This document shows, one piece after another, positions 24,171 through 36,560 of a stretch of 64,000 nt of DNA. Numbering within the stretch: the stretch's first letter is position 1; every line of letters begins with the position of its first letter. The notes under the pieces were generated by a model that was given only the letters and a program-made list of their open reading frames with translations, had not been told where the DNA came from and did no database searches. A program made the translations under genes and the position numbers. This stretch comes from Carnegiea gigantea (lineage: Eukaryota; Streptophyta; Magnoliopsida; Caryophyllales; Cactaceae). The stretch spans positions 728,001 to 792,000 of the forward strand of contig JAKOGI010000184.1 of NCBI GenBank assembly GCA_029747015.1, read 5' to 3'.

Positions 24171-24595
24171 TGAGTGGCTAGAAAGGAACTAAAGAGGAGC
24201 AAAGGGAGAACATCTTCCATTCCCACTGTACGGTTTAAGGGAAGGTGTGTTCTGTTGTCATTGGTGGAGGGACCTGTGCTAATGTAGTTTCTCTTAGCAT
24301 GATCAAGAAACTAAGCTTGCAAACCATAACTCATCCCTATTCATAAAACATTCAATGGATGAATCAAAACAAGGCATCCAAGTGAACTCTCGGTGCCTCA
24401 TCTCTTTATCCATTGGAAAGAACTATCATGATGAACTTTGGTGTGATATTATTCTCATAGATGCATGTCATATCTTGCTGGGAAGACCATGGTTGTATGA
24501 CCAAAAGGTAATGCATAATGGATTCTTGAATATATACTGCATTACTAAGGGGGGAAAGAAGATTATCTTACCCCTTTTATCCCCATCTCAACTCC
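24171..24595 (+). pseudogene. element D protease, broken and cut by C
   Basis: REQRENIFHSHCTV leads to VVIGGGTCANVVSLSM at about 24255, where the catalytic Asp of DGGS has become Gly. 24355-24595 gives NSRCLISLSIGKNYHDELW and DACHILLGRPWLYDQK. Sequence stops being D at 24595, at the target duplication ACTCC. Confidence 0.8.
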
Positions 24596-27117
24596 TGATG
24601 GGGACCATCTAAGCAAACCTTTAGAAACCCTCCCCAATGGTCTAGAAAACGTTATGGAGTCCATGAAGGTCAGGAAAGTCCATGCCATGTCCAGAAGCCA
24701 CCTGAACAACGAGAACGATGAGCAAGCCAGTTCATCTGAGAATTGGCCTGGTTTTGTAGCCCTGTTGGAGCAAAATCTAGAAGGGAAAATTTCCTGCACG
24801 TACCACCCCCTTAAATCTTAAATTCTTAGCTTTCCAACAAGACCTTTTCCAAAGCATTTGGAGCCCATTTGGTTAGTCATCCAAGCTAAAAACCGAAAGT
24901 GTGCACTGTAGGGTGGAATCCAGCACAGTTCAAATAAAGAGGCTGTTTGGTTAACTTGCTTTGTTCTAACTTTTGTCAAACTTTAGGGTATGAAAGGACA
25001 TCTAAATATTTATCAAATCATGGCCCTAAAGTTGAGCTAAGGCACCAGCTTGTGCTTGTTTTCTCCAGCCAAAGTAGAAGAGGAATTTTTTTACTCGGTT
25101 AAGAGGAGAGGCCGGCTGCTCACCTTGTTTTTGGTGTCCCACTTGTGCAACTTGTAAGCTCGAGAGTCTAAGCTGATGTACTAGGACTATTTGTTAGCTT
25201 GACACCTCAATTTGGATATTAATAAGCTAATGAAGTGTCAAGGCTCTATTAGATCTCTTGTTTTTTCAACTTGCAACTTGTAATCTAGTTTAGGCTATGT
25301 CATTTAGCATTTCTCAGCTTGTAAGCTACCCTTGGCCGAATTGTTGACAGGGGAAGTCCTGCAAATATACCTCTCTCTTCCATTTACAAGGGACTTTTGC
25401 CAAATTGAATACAAACTTGAGCTTTGCCTGATGAAAACGTGCAAGGGACAGCAAGAATGGATGAAGAAGACAAGCTAGAACACAAAATAGCTCATGGATT
25501 AAGAGAACCCAGAAGCTAACTTTAAGGATCTCAAGTGCTTTCAAATGAATTTGGATAGTTCTAAACTAGATGATTAGATAAGATACACCACTAATCACTA
25601 GCTTAGGGCCCTTAATCTTGGATTAGGATAAGATAGACCACCTGCCCAAGGATTAAGACTCACTTGATCACCACCTTAATCGGCCTAATTAAGGATAAGC
25701 AAGTTCAAAGACACAAAGTCTTTACTCTTAATTCAAAGTTCAAGTATATGTTACAAAATGAACTAGCACGGCTTCAAATAGCCTTGAACATACATGAAAA
25801 CAAGCTTTCCTTGCTAGCTAGGAAAGCTACTAATTTAACTTAACTTAAACAATCACACGGTTTGAACTAAGCTAGACTAATTCGAATGCCTAAGCTTCAA
25901 AATACATGATTTAGCTCTCTAACACCTTTCCTAAGCTTGAAGTAACTTAAGACACTCATTTTCCTAGCAAGAAGAGCAAGTAATGCATGGCTGCCACATC
26001 AAAAGATGGATGAATGCATGGCTGCCATGTGTAGCTTGAGTGGCCGGTTGATAGCTTGCAAAATGGTGGTCTTCCCTTGCTCCACGTGGCATGCCCTTGC
26101 TTGGCTGAGTGTTAGGATGAATAAGCATGTCAAGGCAGCCAACATGGCAAGCACATACTTCTAGCAAACCCTCTTAAGAGGGTAAAACCTCTAGGCTAAG
26201 CAACTGGGTGCTAGGTGGCTGAATCTGCCTGATTTTGTCTCCCTTGCTTGACACCTCAAATGCTGAGTAATCTTAGTTTGTTTGCAAGGAGGGAAACCTC
26301 AAGATGTCTAGAATACCCTCGCTTTTGAATCAAAGCATTTGGACGTCATTTGGCCCTGGAAATAGGCTGAATACTCAAATCGTGCAGAATCTAGTCCAAA
26401 ACAACATAGGACTGAAAATGAGCTTTGTTCACTGACCAATTGAACTCCAAATCTAGTAATTCCAATTGGACATGAAAGCTAAGATCTTAATATTTCCAGG
26501 GATGCAAAAATTAGGCACTTAAACCTCATGGAAGATTAACAAATGTAATCACCAAAGCCCGGTAAAATCTGGATGTAAACTATCTTTAGGGCAGTTTGAC
26601 TTAAACATAGGTTTTGGATGAGCAAATGAACTCCAATGAGGCTGAAACTTGTTTTATTAGAAACCTAACATCCTAAGGTTTATGAAAACACAAAAATTAC
26701 AAATTTAAGTCACCAAGAGATTAGGTGAGTCTAATCAGATTTCACGGCTAAGTTTAATCTAACCCGGCAGCATGGTGTATTTTGATGTCTAGGCTTGTTT
26801 TTGATTTTTGGTTCTTACCTAAACATTCTGAATTTTGAGGGATGGTTATGAGATCTCCATCATTGCCTCTCTAAATCCTACTTCTATATCTTAAGTGTGG
26901 CAACTTAAGTAGTGTTCTAGGTCTCTTTATCTCAATTTGTTGGTGCTTCTATATCCTAATTGATCTAAGGAGATTGCCCTAGTGTTCAACACGAGTGTGG
27001 CTATATTGGATTATCTCTTGAAGGCACTTGCATTATCCTCTCTTTCTCTTATCTCATTCTCACTCTCTAATCTACCCATCTCATTCTCTCTTGGCATGTG
27101 CAAGGTAAGATACATTA
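24596..27117 (+). repeat. element C 5' LTR, interrupted by a solo LTR
   Basis: C's own LTR is 24596-25428 plus 26868-27117 (one copy of TTGCC at each side of the insert). It ends GATACATTA, where the 3' LTR has GATACATCA. The TATAAATA box of the 3' LTR is mutated here (about 25365). Confidence 0.9.
25429..26862 (-). mobile_element. solo LTR of another CRM-type family
   Basis: 1,434 bp from TGATGAAAACG to TCTCCATCA, flanked by perfect 5-bp repeats TTGCC (25424-25428 and 26863-26867). No primer site, polypurine tract or coding region inside. In minus orientation it begins TGATGGAGATC like the other LTRs here, and shows the GTGGTG modules as CACCAC near 25585, 25635 and 25670. A solo LTR arises when the two LTRs of an element recombine. 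Confidence 0.9.
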
Positions 27118-27119
27118 AT

Positions 27120-27131
27120 TGGTATCAGAGC
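27120..27131 (+). other. primer binding site of element C
   Basis: TGGTATCAGAGC, two bases after the LTR; same as B and G. Confidence 0.9.
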
Positions 27132-27404
27132 CTAGGTTGCCCTCTTGGCTAAGCTTCCATCACCAAACACAATCCCAAACACAAAGCCACAAAACCACCC
27201 ATAAACGCATTCCCTTGCACATACTCTTCCACGCCCAGGATGGAAATTCAGCACGGTCACCCCGTACCTTAGGGCACGACTGTGCCTCATTCCAGCACGC
27301 TTATTTCAACTTCAGCAACTTCGCACGCCTAGGTCGTGCCACCCAACACGACCGTGCCTCCTACTCCCCATCCAAAACACAACAGTTCTTCATTAAAAGC
27401 CAAC

Positions 27405-28560
27405 ATGTCATCTAGCCTAACACTGGAACAAGTTGTGGAGAATGCTATTAGGGAGAAGGCTGAATTAGGGGCTAAAGTCAAATACCTCCAAACTCAACTT
27501 GGCCAACTCCTACAAGAGAAAAGAAGGAGTTTGAGAAACTCAAGAAGTCCCATAGAACAAGGGCCTCGGATTGAACCCGAGGAAGAGGAAAGCCACCTAA
27601 ATGATTCCTCTAGTGAAGAAGACGAAGGAGGAAGGCCATTTCGGTCTAGTGGGGGAGGCAAGCTTGATTTTAAGGTTAACATTCCCAAATTTGAAGGCCA
27701 ACTAGACTAGGACCTATTTCTAGATTGGCTACAGACAGTGGAGAGAGTCTTTGATTACAAGGACATCCCAGATGAGAAAAAGGTAAGGCTTGTAGCCCTT
27801 AAGCTTCGTAAATATGCCTAAATTTGGTGGGCTAAGTTAGTGACCAAGAGGGCTAAGTAAGGAAATGGGAAGACTCGTACTTGGGCTAAAATGAGAGACA
27901 AATTAAAAGCCAAAGTCCTACCCACCCGTTACCTCCAAGATAACTATCTCAAACTTCATAACCTCAAACAAGGAACCAAGAGTGTGGAGGTATATACTAG
28001 GGAGTTTGAACAACTCCTTTTGAAATGTGACTTAAAGGAAGATGAAACCCAAACCCTTATGAGGTACTTGAGTGGTTTGGATGATCAAATTGCCCATGTC
28101 ATTGAACTCCATCCTTATTCCTCTCTTAACGATCTTAGTTCCCTTACGTGCAAAGTGGAACAACAACGGAAAGCCAAGGGTAAAGGGGTCGTGTCCAAGC
28201 CTCCTACTCGGTCCTACCCTTTTCAAAGACCCCCAGACATAAATCCTAGACGACAAACTACCCCACCTCCATGGCCTAACCCACCTAATGCCCAAAATGT
28301 TCCTCAAAGAAACCCCCCAAAACTAGATGACAAAAGGAGATGCTTTCAGTGTCAAGGGCTAGGATACATTACGTCCGAATGTCCTAACAAGAGAATTGTC
28401 ACCTTGGCTGAATTTCAAGCATCATTTGAGGAGTTTGAGGGGGAGGTCGAAGGGGAGAAGGAATTGTACTTGAATAAGCCCTTAGAGGTGCTTGAAGAAG
28501 GGCTCAACGAAGGGAAACTTTTGGTGACTCGGAGGGTCTTAAGTGGCCAAGCCTCCCAAA
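27405..28560 (+). pseudogene. element C gag, broken
   Basis: ATG at 27405 (MSSSLTLEQVVENAIREK), coiled-coil-like stretch to about 27520, then capsid core with stops at 27708 (after EGQLD), about 27819 (KYA-stop-IWWAK) and about 27857. Open again at 27891-28649 (RDKLKAKVLPTRYLQDNYLK, YTREFEQLLLKCDLKEDE, LMRYLSGLDDQIAHVIEL). Knuckle at about 28342-28383 reads CFQCQGLGYITSEC: the His has become Tyr. Confidence 0.9.
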
Positions 28561-29010
28561 ATGAGTTTAAGCAAAGGGAGTCTATCTTCCATACGAGGTG
28601 CACTGTAGTTGGCCAAGTATGCTCCCTTATCATTGATGGGGGGAGTTGAGCAAATATGACCTCACAATCCATGATGGACAAGCTTAAGCTGTCAGTGACT
28701 CCACACCCAAATCCGTACACCATCCAATGGCTCAACTAAAGTAAAGGTTTGTAAATTTCTACTCGATGTCTCCTGTCTTTAAGCATCGGAAAAACTTATA
28801 AAGATGAAATTTGGTGTGATATTGTACCATGGATCTTTGCCATCTCTTGTTGGGTCAACCTTGGCTCTTTGATAGAAGGGTCATGCATGATGGCCGTATG
28901 AACACCTACACCTTCTCCAAGGACCATAAGAAGATCACCCTTACCCCACTCAAATCATCCTCCCACTCTAAACCCAAAGAAAACCCCCAAATGGATGTCT
29001 TTCTTACCAA
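28561..29010 (+). pseudogene. element C protease, broken
   Basis: VCSLIIDGGS is intact (about 28619-28648) but followed at once by a stop. After more frame changes, MDLCHLLLGQPWLFDRRVM appears at 28829, followed by the HDGRMNTYTF segment. Continues through a Lys/Pro/Ser linker into the RT region. Confidence 0.85.
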
Positions 29011-30460
29011 CCTCCTAAAGTCTCAAATGTATGAATATGAGCCTTATAAGGAGAGGATTTTGCTAGGCCAAGAACCGGCCCTACCTATAGCCTTAAGCCA
29101 CCCATTGCTCACCCCTCTCTTACACACCTTCCAACATGTTTTCCCCCAAGAGATACCCTATAGTTTGCCCCTAAAAAGGTCCATCCAACATAAGATTGAT
29201 CTCATCGCCGGTTCTACCTCCTAACCAAACCGACCTATAGGATGAACCCCCAAGACCCAAGAAATCTAACGCGAAGTTGATGACCTCCTAGCTAAGGGGT
29301 TAATCCGTGAGAGCTTAAGCCTATGTGTTGTCCCGGCCCTACTCGTGCCCAAGAAAGATAGGAGCATTAGAATGTGTGTTGATAGTAGGGTCATCAACAA
29401 GATCACAATCAAGCATCGGTACCCCTTTCCAAGGTTGGAAGATTTGCTTGATGAGCTTCATGGAGCCATCATCTTTTCTAAGATTGATCTTAGAAGTGGC
29501 TGTTACCAAATCTGAATCTTTGAAGGGGATAACTGGAAGACGGCGTTCAAAACCATGGGCGGCCTCTATGAGTGGTTGGTCATGCCATTTGGCTTGACTA
29601 ATACACCTAGCACGTTTATGAGACTTATGAATGAGGTGCTTAGGCTATTCATAGGAAAGTTTTTTGTTGTGTACTTTGATGACATACTGGTGTATAACCG
29701 GGATGAGTAAGAGCATGTCGATCACCTTCACTAAGTCTTGAGTATCTTCGCCTAAGAAAAACTTTATGGGAACCTTGGGAAGTGCCACTTTTTTATACCC
29801 CAAGTCATCTTCTTGGGTTTTGTGGTTTCAGCTCAAAGGATTCATGTAGATGAAGACAAAGTCAAGGCCACCCGGGAATGGCCTACTCCCACTTCCATGC
29901 ATCAAGTTCGAAGTTTCCATGGCTTGGCATCCTTTTATAGGAGATTTGTGAAGGATTTTAGCTCTGTTGTTGCCCACATGACCAAGGTCCTCAGGGGTAA
30001 GTTCCTTTGAGTGGAATGAGCAAGCCCATTCAGGCTTTGAAGAAATTAAAAGGAGGCTTACAAGTGCTCCCATACTAGCACTCCCTAGCTTCTCCAAGGT
30101 CTTCGAGGTGGAGTGTGACACCTCTGGGGCGGGAATAGGGGCTGTTTTGCCACAAGAAAAGCAGCCCATAGCGTACATTACTGAGAAGTTGAACGAGCCA
30201 AGAGAAAGTACTCCACATACAAGGAGGAGTTCTATGCTATAGTGTGGGCTTTGGAGCATTGGAGACAATACCTTGTGGGGGCCGAATTCATATTACATTC
30301 CGACCATGAGGCCCTCAAATTCATTCAAAGGCAACATAAGCTCAATCCCTGCCATGCCAAGTGGGTTAAGTATCTTCAAGCTTTCAACTTCATGATACAC
30401 CACAAACCCGACCAGTTGAACAAGGGAGCAGATGCCCTTTCCAGGAGGTATTTCCTCCTT
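29011..30460 (+). pseudogene. element C reverse transcriptase and RNase H, broken
   Basis: Linker MYEYEPYKERILLGQEPA, then FPQEIPYSLPLKRSIQHKIDL (about 29150), [18 protein letters not shown] (29370), [15 protein letters not shown] (29560) and YFDD at 29672-29683. Stops near 29222, 29512, 29708 and 29753. 29813-30010 gives FVVSAQRIHVDEDKVKA to SFYRRFVKDFSS. RNase H: ECDTSGAGIGAV-like text at 30110, CTLEHWRQY-like text at 30250 and LNKGADALSRRYFL near 30420. Active-site Asp pair of RT remains; the frame does not. Confidence 0.85.
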
Positions 30461-31739
30461 TCGATCCTAGAATCCAAGGTGCTTAGATTTGGGATCATCA
30501 AAGGAATGTATGTCAACGATGAAGACTTCAAGGAGATCCATGCCAAATGTGCTAGCTACCCCCACGGCTTGTTTCACATCCAAGAGCGGCTTCTTTTCAG
30601 GGGACCCTGGCTTTGCATGCACAAATGTGGGTTTAGGGAGTTGCTAATCCACGAGCTTTATGGTGGTGCTCTAGCCGACCACTTTGGAGTGGGGAAAACG
30701 TGTTGAATGCTCAAGGAGCATTACTATTGGCCGAAGATGACCAAGGATATAGAACACTTTATCAAGAGGTATTCAATTTGTCAAATGGCCAAGAGCTATG
30801 TCCGTCCCCACGGCCTCTACTCTCGCTCGCCCATGCCCATGGCCTCATGGGAAGACGTTACTTAGGATTTCATTACGGGCTTGCCAAGAACCCAAAGAAG
30901 TAAGGACTTCATCATGGTGGTGGTGGATCGATTCTCCAAGGTAGCCCACTTTGTGCCTTGTCATACCACCCATGATGCCTTCGAAATAGCCAATCTCTAC
31001 TTCAAGGAGATTGTGAGACTTCATGGCATCCCACGGAGTATGGTTTCGGATAGGGACATCAAGTTCCTTAGTCACTTTTGGCTCACTCTATGGAGGAAGA
31101 TGGGGACTCACCTCAAGTTTAGCACCACTTGTCATCCCTAAACCGATGGTCAAATCGAGGTGACCAACCGTACTTTGGGAACCTTGCTTGGAGTGCTTGT
31201 GAAGAAGAATGTGACGGCTTGGGACGAACTCCTACCTGCTGCAGAGTTTTCCTTCAATGGGGCACCAAGTAAGGCCACACAACTTTCTCCATTTCAAGTG
31301 GTCTATGGTTATAATCCGAAGACCCCTTTGGACCTCACACCCATCCCACTCCTACCAAATTTAGTTGGGAGGCCAAGAAGCGAGCTAAGGAGATGAAGGA
31401 CCTTTATGCTCAAGTTTGGGAGAGAATTAAAAGGTTCAATACCCAAGCCATGCAACAAGCTAACAAACACGAGAAAGAGGTCCATTTCCAGTAGGGGGAT
31501 TCGGTATGGATCCACATGAGGAAGGAAAGGTTCCCAAGCAAGTGCAAGTCTAAGATCATGCGAAGGTCGGATGGCCCCTTTGAGATATTAGAGAAGGTCG
31601 GACCTAATGCCTACAAATTGGAGTTACCTGGTGAGTATGGAGTCTCTACCACCTTTAATGCGGCTGACCTCAGTCCATACTTTGAAGAGAATGAAGAAAT
31701 TTTAAGTTTGAGGTCAAACTCCAACCAACTCGAGAAGGA
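30461..31739 (+). pseudogene. element C integrase, broken
   Basis: FGIIKGMYVNDEDFKEIH (30487), zinc-binding HELYGGALADHFGVGKTC (30650) then a stop, [19 protein letters not shown] (30907), [17 protein letters not shown] (31038) and [11 protein letters not shown] at about 31150, which keeps the catalytic Glu. 31160-31396 ends with [17 protein letters not shown]. The tail 31516-31739 has MRKERFPSKCKSKIMRRSDG and GEYGVSTTFNAADLSPYF and stays open to 31878, 138 bp into the LTR. Confidence 0.85.
31732..31739 (+). other. polypurine tract of element C
   Basis: GAGAAGGA directly before the 3' LTR start at 31740. Confidence 0.6.
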
Positions 31740-32817
31740 TGATGGGGACCATCCAAGTAAACTTTTGAAAACCCTCCCCAATGGTCCAACAAACGTTATG
31801 GAGTCTAGGAAGGTCAGGGAAGTCAATGCCATGGTTAGAAACCACCTGAACAAAGAGGACAATCAGCAAGCCAGTTGATCCGGGAATTAGCCCGGTTTTA
31901 TAGCCCTATTAGAGCAAAAACTAGAAGGGGAAAGTTCTTGCAAACACCACCCCCTTAAAGCTTAAAGTGTTAGCTTTCTAACAAGACCTTTTACAAGGCA
32001 TTTGGAGCCCATTTGGTTAGTCATCTAACCTAAAAATCGAAACTACGCACTACAAGGCAGAATCCAGCACAGTCCGAATAAAGGGGCTGTTTGGTTGACT
32101 TGCTTTGTTCCAACTGTTGTCAACTATTAGGGTATGAAAAGACATCTAAATATTTTTCAAATCATGGCCCTGAATTTGAGCTAAGGGACTAGCTTGTGCT
32201 TGTTTTATCCAGCCAAAGTAGAAAAGCAATTCTTTTACCCGATTAAGAGGAGAGGTCGGCTGCTCTCCTTGTTTTTGGTGTCCCACTTGTGCAACTTGGA
32301 AGCTCAAGAATCTAAGCTGATATACTAGGACTATTTGTAAGCTTGACACCTCAATTTGGAGATTAATAAGCTACTGAGGTGTTAAGGCTAAGTTAGATCT
32401 CTTGTTTTGTCAACTTGCAACTTGTAACTTGTAATCTAGTTTAGGCTATGTCATTTAGCATTTCACAGCTTGTAAGTTGCCCTTGGCCAAAGGGGAAGTC
32501 CTATAAATACCCCATCTCTTCCATTTGCAAGAGGCTTTTGTCAAATTGAATGCAAACTTGAGCTTTGTCTCTCCAAATCCTAGTTCTATATCTTAAGTAT
32601 GACAACTTAAGTGGTGTTCGTGGTCTCTTTATCTCAATTAGGTGGTGCTTTTGTATCCTAATTGATCTAAGGAGATTGCCCTAGTGTTCAATAAGAGTGG
32701 CTCTATTGGATTATCTCTTGAAGGCACCTGCGTTATCCTCTCTTTCTCTCATCTCATGCTCACTCTCAAATCTACCCATGTCATTCTCTCTTGGAGTGTG
32801 CAAGGTTAGATACATCA
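31740..32817 (+). repeat. element C 3' LTR
   Basis: 1,078 bp, TGATGGGGACC to GATACATCA, followed by target duplication ACTCC. TATAAATA at 32502-32509; GTGGTG modules near 32609 and 32642. The pol reading frame continues to 31878. Confidence 0.95.
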
Positions 32818-32822
32818 ACTCC

Positions 32823-33733
32823 ACAAAGATAAGCCTTAAAAGAAACCATGGAGATTCAGAGACAAGTTGAGGAACTAATGTCAAAGGGCTTGATCTGTGA
32901 GTCCTTAAGTCTGCATGCCGTTCCTGCCCCATTAGTTCCTAAGAAAGATGGAGGAATGTGTATGTGTGAGGATAGCAGGGACATCAACAAGTTCACAATC
33001 AAGTATATGTACCCCATATCTAGACTTAAAGATATGCTAGATGACTTACGTGGCTCTTAAGTGTTCTCAAAGATTGATCTTTGAAGTGGTTACTACCAAA
33101 TTCGGATTAGAGAAGGAGATGAATGGAAAACAGCTTTCAAGACCAAAGAAGGATTATGTGAGTGGCTGGTTATACTATTTGGTCTTTCAAATGCTCCTAG
33201 TACCTTTCTGAGGTTAACGAATCAAGTATTTAGGCCTTATATTGGTAAATTTGTGGTGGTATGCTTCGATGACATCCTCATATATAACAAGAATGAGCAA
33301 GAGCATCAAGATCACCTGACACAAATCATGCTTGTTCTTATACGTGAGAAATTATTTGGTAACCTCAGGAAATGTGTCTTTTTTCACTCATGAACTAACA
33401 TTCTTAGGTCACATTGTTACTGGGCATGGAATTAGGGCAGATGAGAGTAAGATTGAGGCTATTCAGACATGGCCAATTCCACAAAGTATCCATGATGTAC
33501 GAAGCATCTATGGACTTATATCTTTTCATAGGAGGCTTATAAGGAACTTTGGTACAATTACGGCTCCTATGGCTGAGGTTATTAAGGATACATCATTCAT
33601 TTGGACACCCAGACCCCAATATGTCTTTGAATAGGTGAAGAAGAGACTTATTAAAGCACCCGTTCTTGCTTTGCCATGCTTTGAGAGGGTCTTTGAAGTT
33701 AAATGTGATGCCTTTGGAGCTGGTATACATGCT
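32823..33733 (+). pseudogene. element D reverse transcriptase and start of RNase H
   Basis: Begins with a shortened linker: an AAAAGAAACC stretch at 32838 joins what in A are two places about 300 bp apart, so the RT entry motif is missing. Then EIQRQVEELMSKGLI, VPKKDGGMCMCEDSRDIN and MYPISRLKDMLDDLRGS-stop (33058). Continues [19 protein letters not shown], then [15 protein letters not shown], and the catalytic box CFDD at 33262-33273. 33332-33634 covers the FLGHIVTGHGIRADESK part and the thumb. RNase H starts ([12 protein letters not shown]) and is cut by E. Confidence 0.85.
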
Positions 33734-34794
33734 TAATGAAGGCAACATCTCAGATAACCAGAATCAAGCATCCAACCCTAGTCCAGATGTTTAAGCAATG
33801 GTTCAGAAGGTTCTACGTCAAGAGTGCAACTACTGTGAAAAGTACAGCAAACCAGCTCAGTCTTGGGTTTGCTATTTGATTCAATAATGGTCACCTCCAA
33901 CCTTTTGAGGGGTAACTTGGTTTATTTGCATAGTCACACAATGGCTAGTAAATGAACCAAGTTGCTCCATTTATTTTAGACAAGCACAGCAGCATTAGTA
34001 CTGCCCAGGTTCAGTCCAATAGTAGCTCAGTTTGAGAGGGCTATTTTAACCTTCACTTCCAACATTGGTAAGGCATGTTTTAGGGCTTGAAAAGGTGTCT
34101 AAAATATTATGAAGAAAGCCCTTCAAATAGCAAAGTTAGACCTGATCACATCAGTTATTAACCACTATAAAAATCAAGGGAGTTCCCTTTGACCCAATGG
34201 GTAATAAGCTATAGCACTTGCTGTCTCCTAGGCTTAATCATGTGATTAGCAGCTGATTTTTATTCCCAAAGCCATCATTACTAGTCCTTTTGATCAACTA
34301 AGGCATTCGAACCTCATTCATGGAGTTTAACAAAGCAAATAGGTGACAAGAATCAGGTTATGCTGTTGTTTTTAGGTTGCTTAGTTTTAAATCTATTTTC
34401 TGTTTTAAGTTTGCTTTTGTTAGTTGACTTAGCCATTGTGAGAGCGTGTGAGGCTGAGTATGAAAGCCCCATTTTACATGTGTGGACTCAATTGTTGAAT
34501 GAATGAAGTCGAGCTTTGCTCCTTACCCCTCAAACTATCTCTAGCTATCCTATATTTTAGCCAATACATGTAGTGTTCTAACAAGTCATGTTATTGATCT
34601 GGTGGCGTATTTGTATCCAGATTAGCATCAAGGGCTCTAGGATTTTCTTAGTGTGTGCGTCTGTATCCACGAGCAAGCTTAGTTATCTTAGTTGTCTAGT
34701 TTAACACTCAATTGCATTCCAGTTCAAGCCAACTTGTCGAGATAGTTGACTTGTTCCTTGCTTAGCTCCTTTCTGTCTTGCTTATTTTCCATTG
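33734..34794 (+). repeat. element E 5' LTR
   Basis: About 1,061 bp. Starts TAATGAAGGCAAC where the 3' copy has TGATGGTGGCAAC. TATAAAAA at 34166 is a possible but unproven TATA box. Confidence 0.8.
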
Positions 34795-34798
34795 TATT

Positions 34799-34810
34799 TG
34801 GTATAAGAGC
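34799..34810 (+). other. primer binding site of element E
   Basis: TGGTATAAGAGC: initiator tRNA-Met type with one mismatch to B's site. Confidence 0.75.
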
Positions 34811-34906
34811 TTAGGCTACTCTCCTAAGCCTGAACCAGCAACCCAAGCTCGACCATTCTGCCTAAAAACAAAGTCCATAAAACAACCCTTGTCCATAATA
34901 GGCAAG

Positions 34907-36060
34907 ATGAGTGGTAGTATCTCTTTGGAAGAAAAGTTTGAGACACTATTGAAGAATTATGAGTATTTAGAGAAACAAAATGAGTACTTAAGGAAGCAAT
35001 TAGGAGGGTCTCTCAAGAACAAGTGAAGAGTCCTGCATTCGGAGAGTCAAAGCTCCTTAGAGGAGTCGCATGAGGAAGAGGTTGACAGCCAAGGCAACCC
35101 CTTTGCTTCCTCTAGTGACAGTGAAGCTGAGTCAAGGCAGAGGAGAGGCAAAAGGCACCAACGCAAATCATCTAGTTTTGACAACAAGATTGAGATCCCA
35201 GAATTTGAAGGAAGGCTAGATCCTGAAGAGTTCCTTGACTAGTTGCATATAGTTGAGAGGGTCTTTGATTACAAATACATTCCAGAGGATAACAAGGTTG
35301 AGTTAGTGGCTCTCAGACTAAGGAAGTGTGCTTCCTTGTGGCAGACTAACTTATATGCAAAAAGGGCTAAGAAGAGAAAGGGGAAGATCAGGATCTGCGC
35401 TAAAATGAAGCCCAAGCTCAAGAATAGGTTCCTACCCCTCCCGACCTTCAAGATAACTATTCTTAGTTGCATAGCTTGACCCAAGGCAACCTGTCTGTTG
35501 AGGAATACACTCGAGAGTTTGAAAAACTCTTGGTAATGTGTGACCTGGAAGAGCCTAAAGATCAGACCATAGTGAGATATCTTAGTGGACTTAACCTTAG
35601 GTACTTACACATGGTAGAGTTGCAGCAGTATACCACTTTTGAAGTTATATGTATGTTAGCTTATAGAGTTGAGCAACAGATGAAGTCCAAGACCGTCAAG
35701 AAAGAACCCCTTAAACCCTTTCTCAAAAGCCAAACTTTTAATAAGGGGAGCCCTCAAATAAACCCTTAGCCCACTAGAGCCTCATCCCAGGTTGCTCTTA
35801 AGACCCCTACCCCACAAAACAAACCCCCCTAACACAGCCAACCACAAGAGGTGCTTACACTTTGCCACTGAATGTCCCAATAGAAGGGTCATTACCCTGG
35901 CTGAGGATCAAGCTGCCTAGGAGGCAGAAGTGGAAGCTGAGAGAGAGGTTTGCTTTGTGGAGGAACAGGAACGAGAGGAGGTGATTGTTGAACTAGAAGA
36001 AGGAGAACTATTGGTGATCAGGAGTGCTCTTCATGTCCAGAGAAGCACCGAAGAGGAACA
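34907..36060 (+). pseudogene. element E gag, broken
   Basis: ATG at 34907 (MSGSISLEEKFETLLKNYEY); stop at 35024. Further pieces: IEIPEFEGRLDPEEFLD-stop (about 35190-35240), 35243-35479 (VERVFDYKYIPEDNK, LRKCASLWQTNLYAK) and 35467-35769 (LTQGNLSVEEYTREFEKLL, IVRYLSGLNLRYLHMVEL). The zinc knuckle near 35850 has lost its first two Cys (only RCLHFATECPN remains). Acidic linker 35930-36020. Confidence 0.8.
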
Positions 36061-36560
36061 AAGGGAGAACATCTTCCACAGTAGGTGTTTTATTCAAGGT
36101 AAGGTATGCTCTTTGATTATTGACAATAGGAGTTGTGCTAATGTGGCATCTACTACCTTGATAGAAAAGCTAGGATTGCAAACTTCTATGGCTTAATCAA
36201 GGTAAGGGATTACAAGTTAATTCTAGGTGTCTAGTTCCCTTTTCAATTAGGAAGAGCTATTGAGATGAGATTTGGTGTGACATTATTCCCATGAATGCAT
36301 GCCATGTGTTATTGGGAAGACCCCGGCTCTATGACAGAAGGGTAATCTATGATAGCTATCAGAATACTGACTCTTTTATCAAAGATGGGAAAAGGACCAC
36401 TCTTGCCCCTTTAGCCACACATCAAATGCCTAAAGACAAACCCTCCAAGCCCTCTGAAACCCCAGAAAAGCACCCGACCCTAATAGAACCTGAACTGAAG
36501 GCTACTCAGCATGAGTTTAGGCCCTTTAGGGGAGGGATCCTACAATCTCACAGTGAATGT
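36061..36560 (+). pseudogene. element E protease, broken
   Basis: VCSLIIDNRSCANVAS at about 36105: Asp present but DGGS has become DNRS. Then a stop, and MNACHVLLGRPRLYDRRVI at 36291, where the Trp of GRPW is Arg. Followed by a charged linker. Confidence 0.75.

Larger units (their letters stand above)
24596..32817 (+). mobile_element. element C: CRM-type LTR retrotransposon nested in D
   Basis: Perfect target duplication ACTCC (24591-24595 and 32818-32822). 5' LTR 24596-27117 contains a solo LTR; without that and its 5-bp duplication the LTR is 1,083 bp, matching the 3' LTR (1,078 bp). Net element length about 6.8 kb, the same as B, and the same family: LTR start TGATGGGGACC, gag MSSSLT and pol text correspond throughout. 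Several in-frame stops in gag, protease and pol. Confidence 0.95.
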
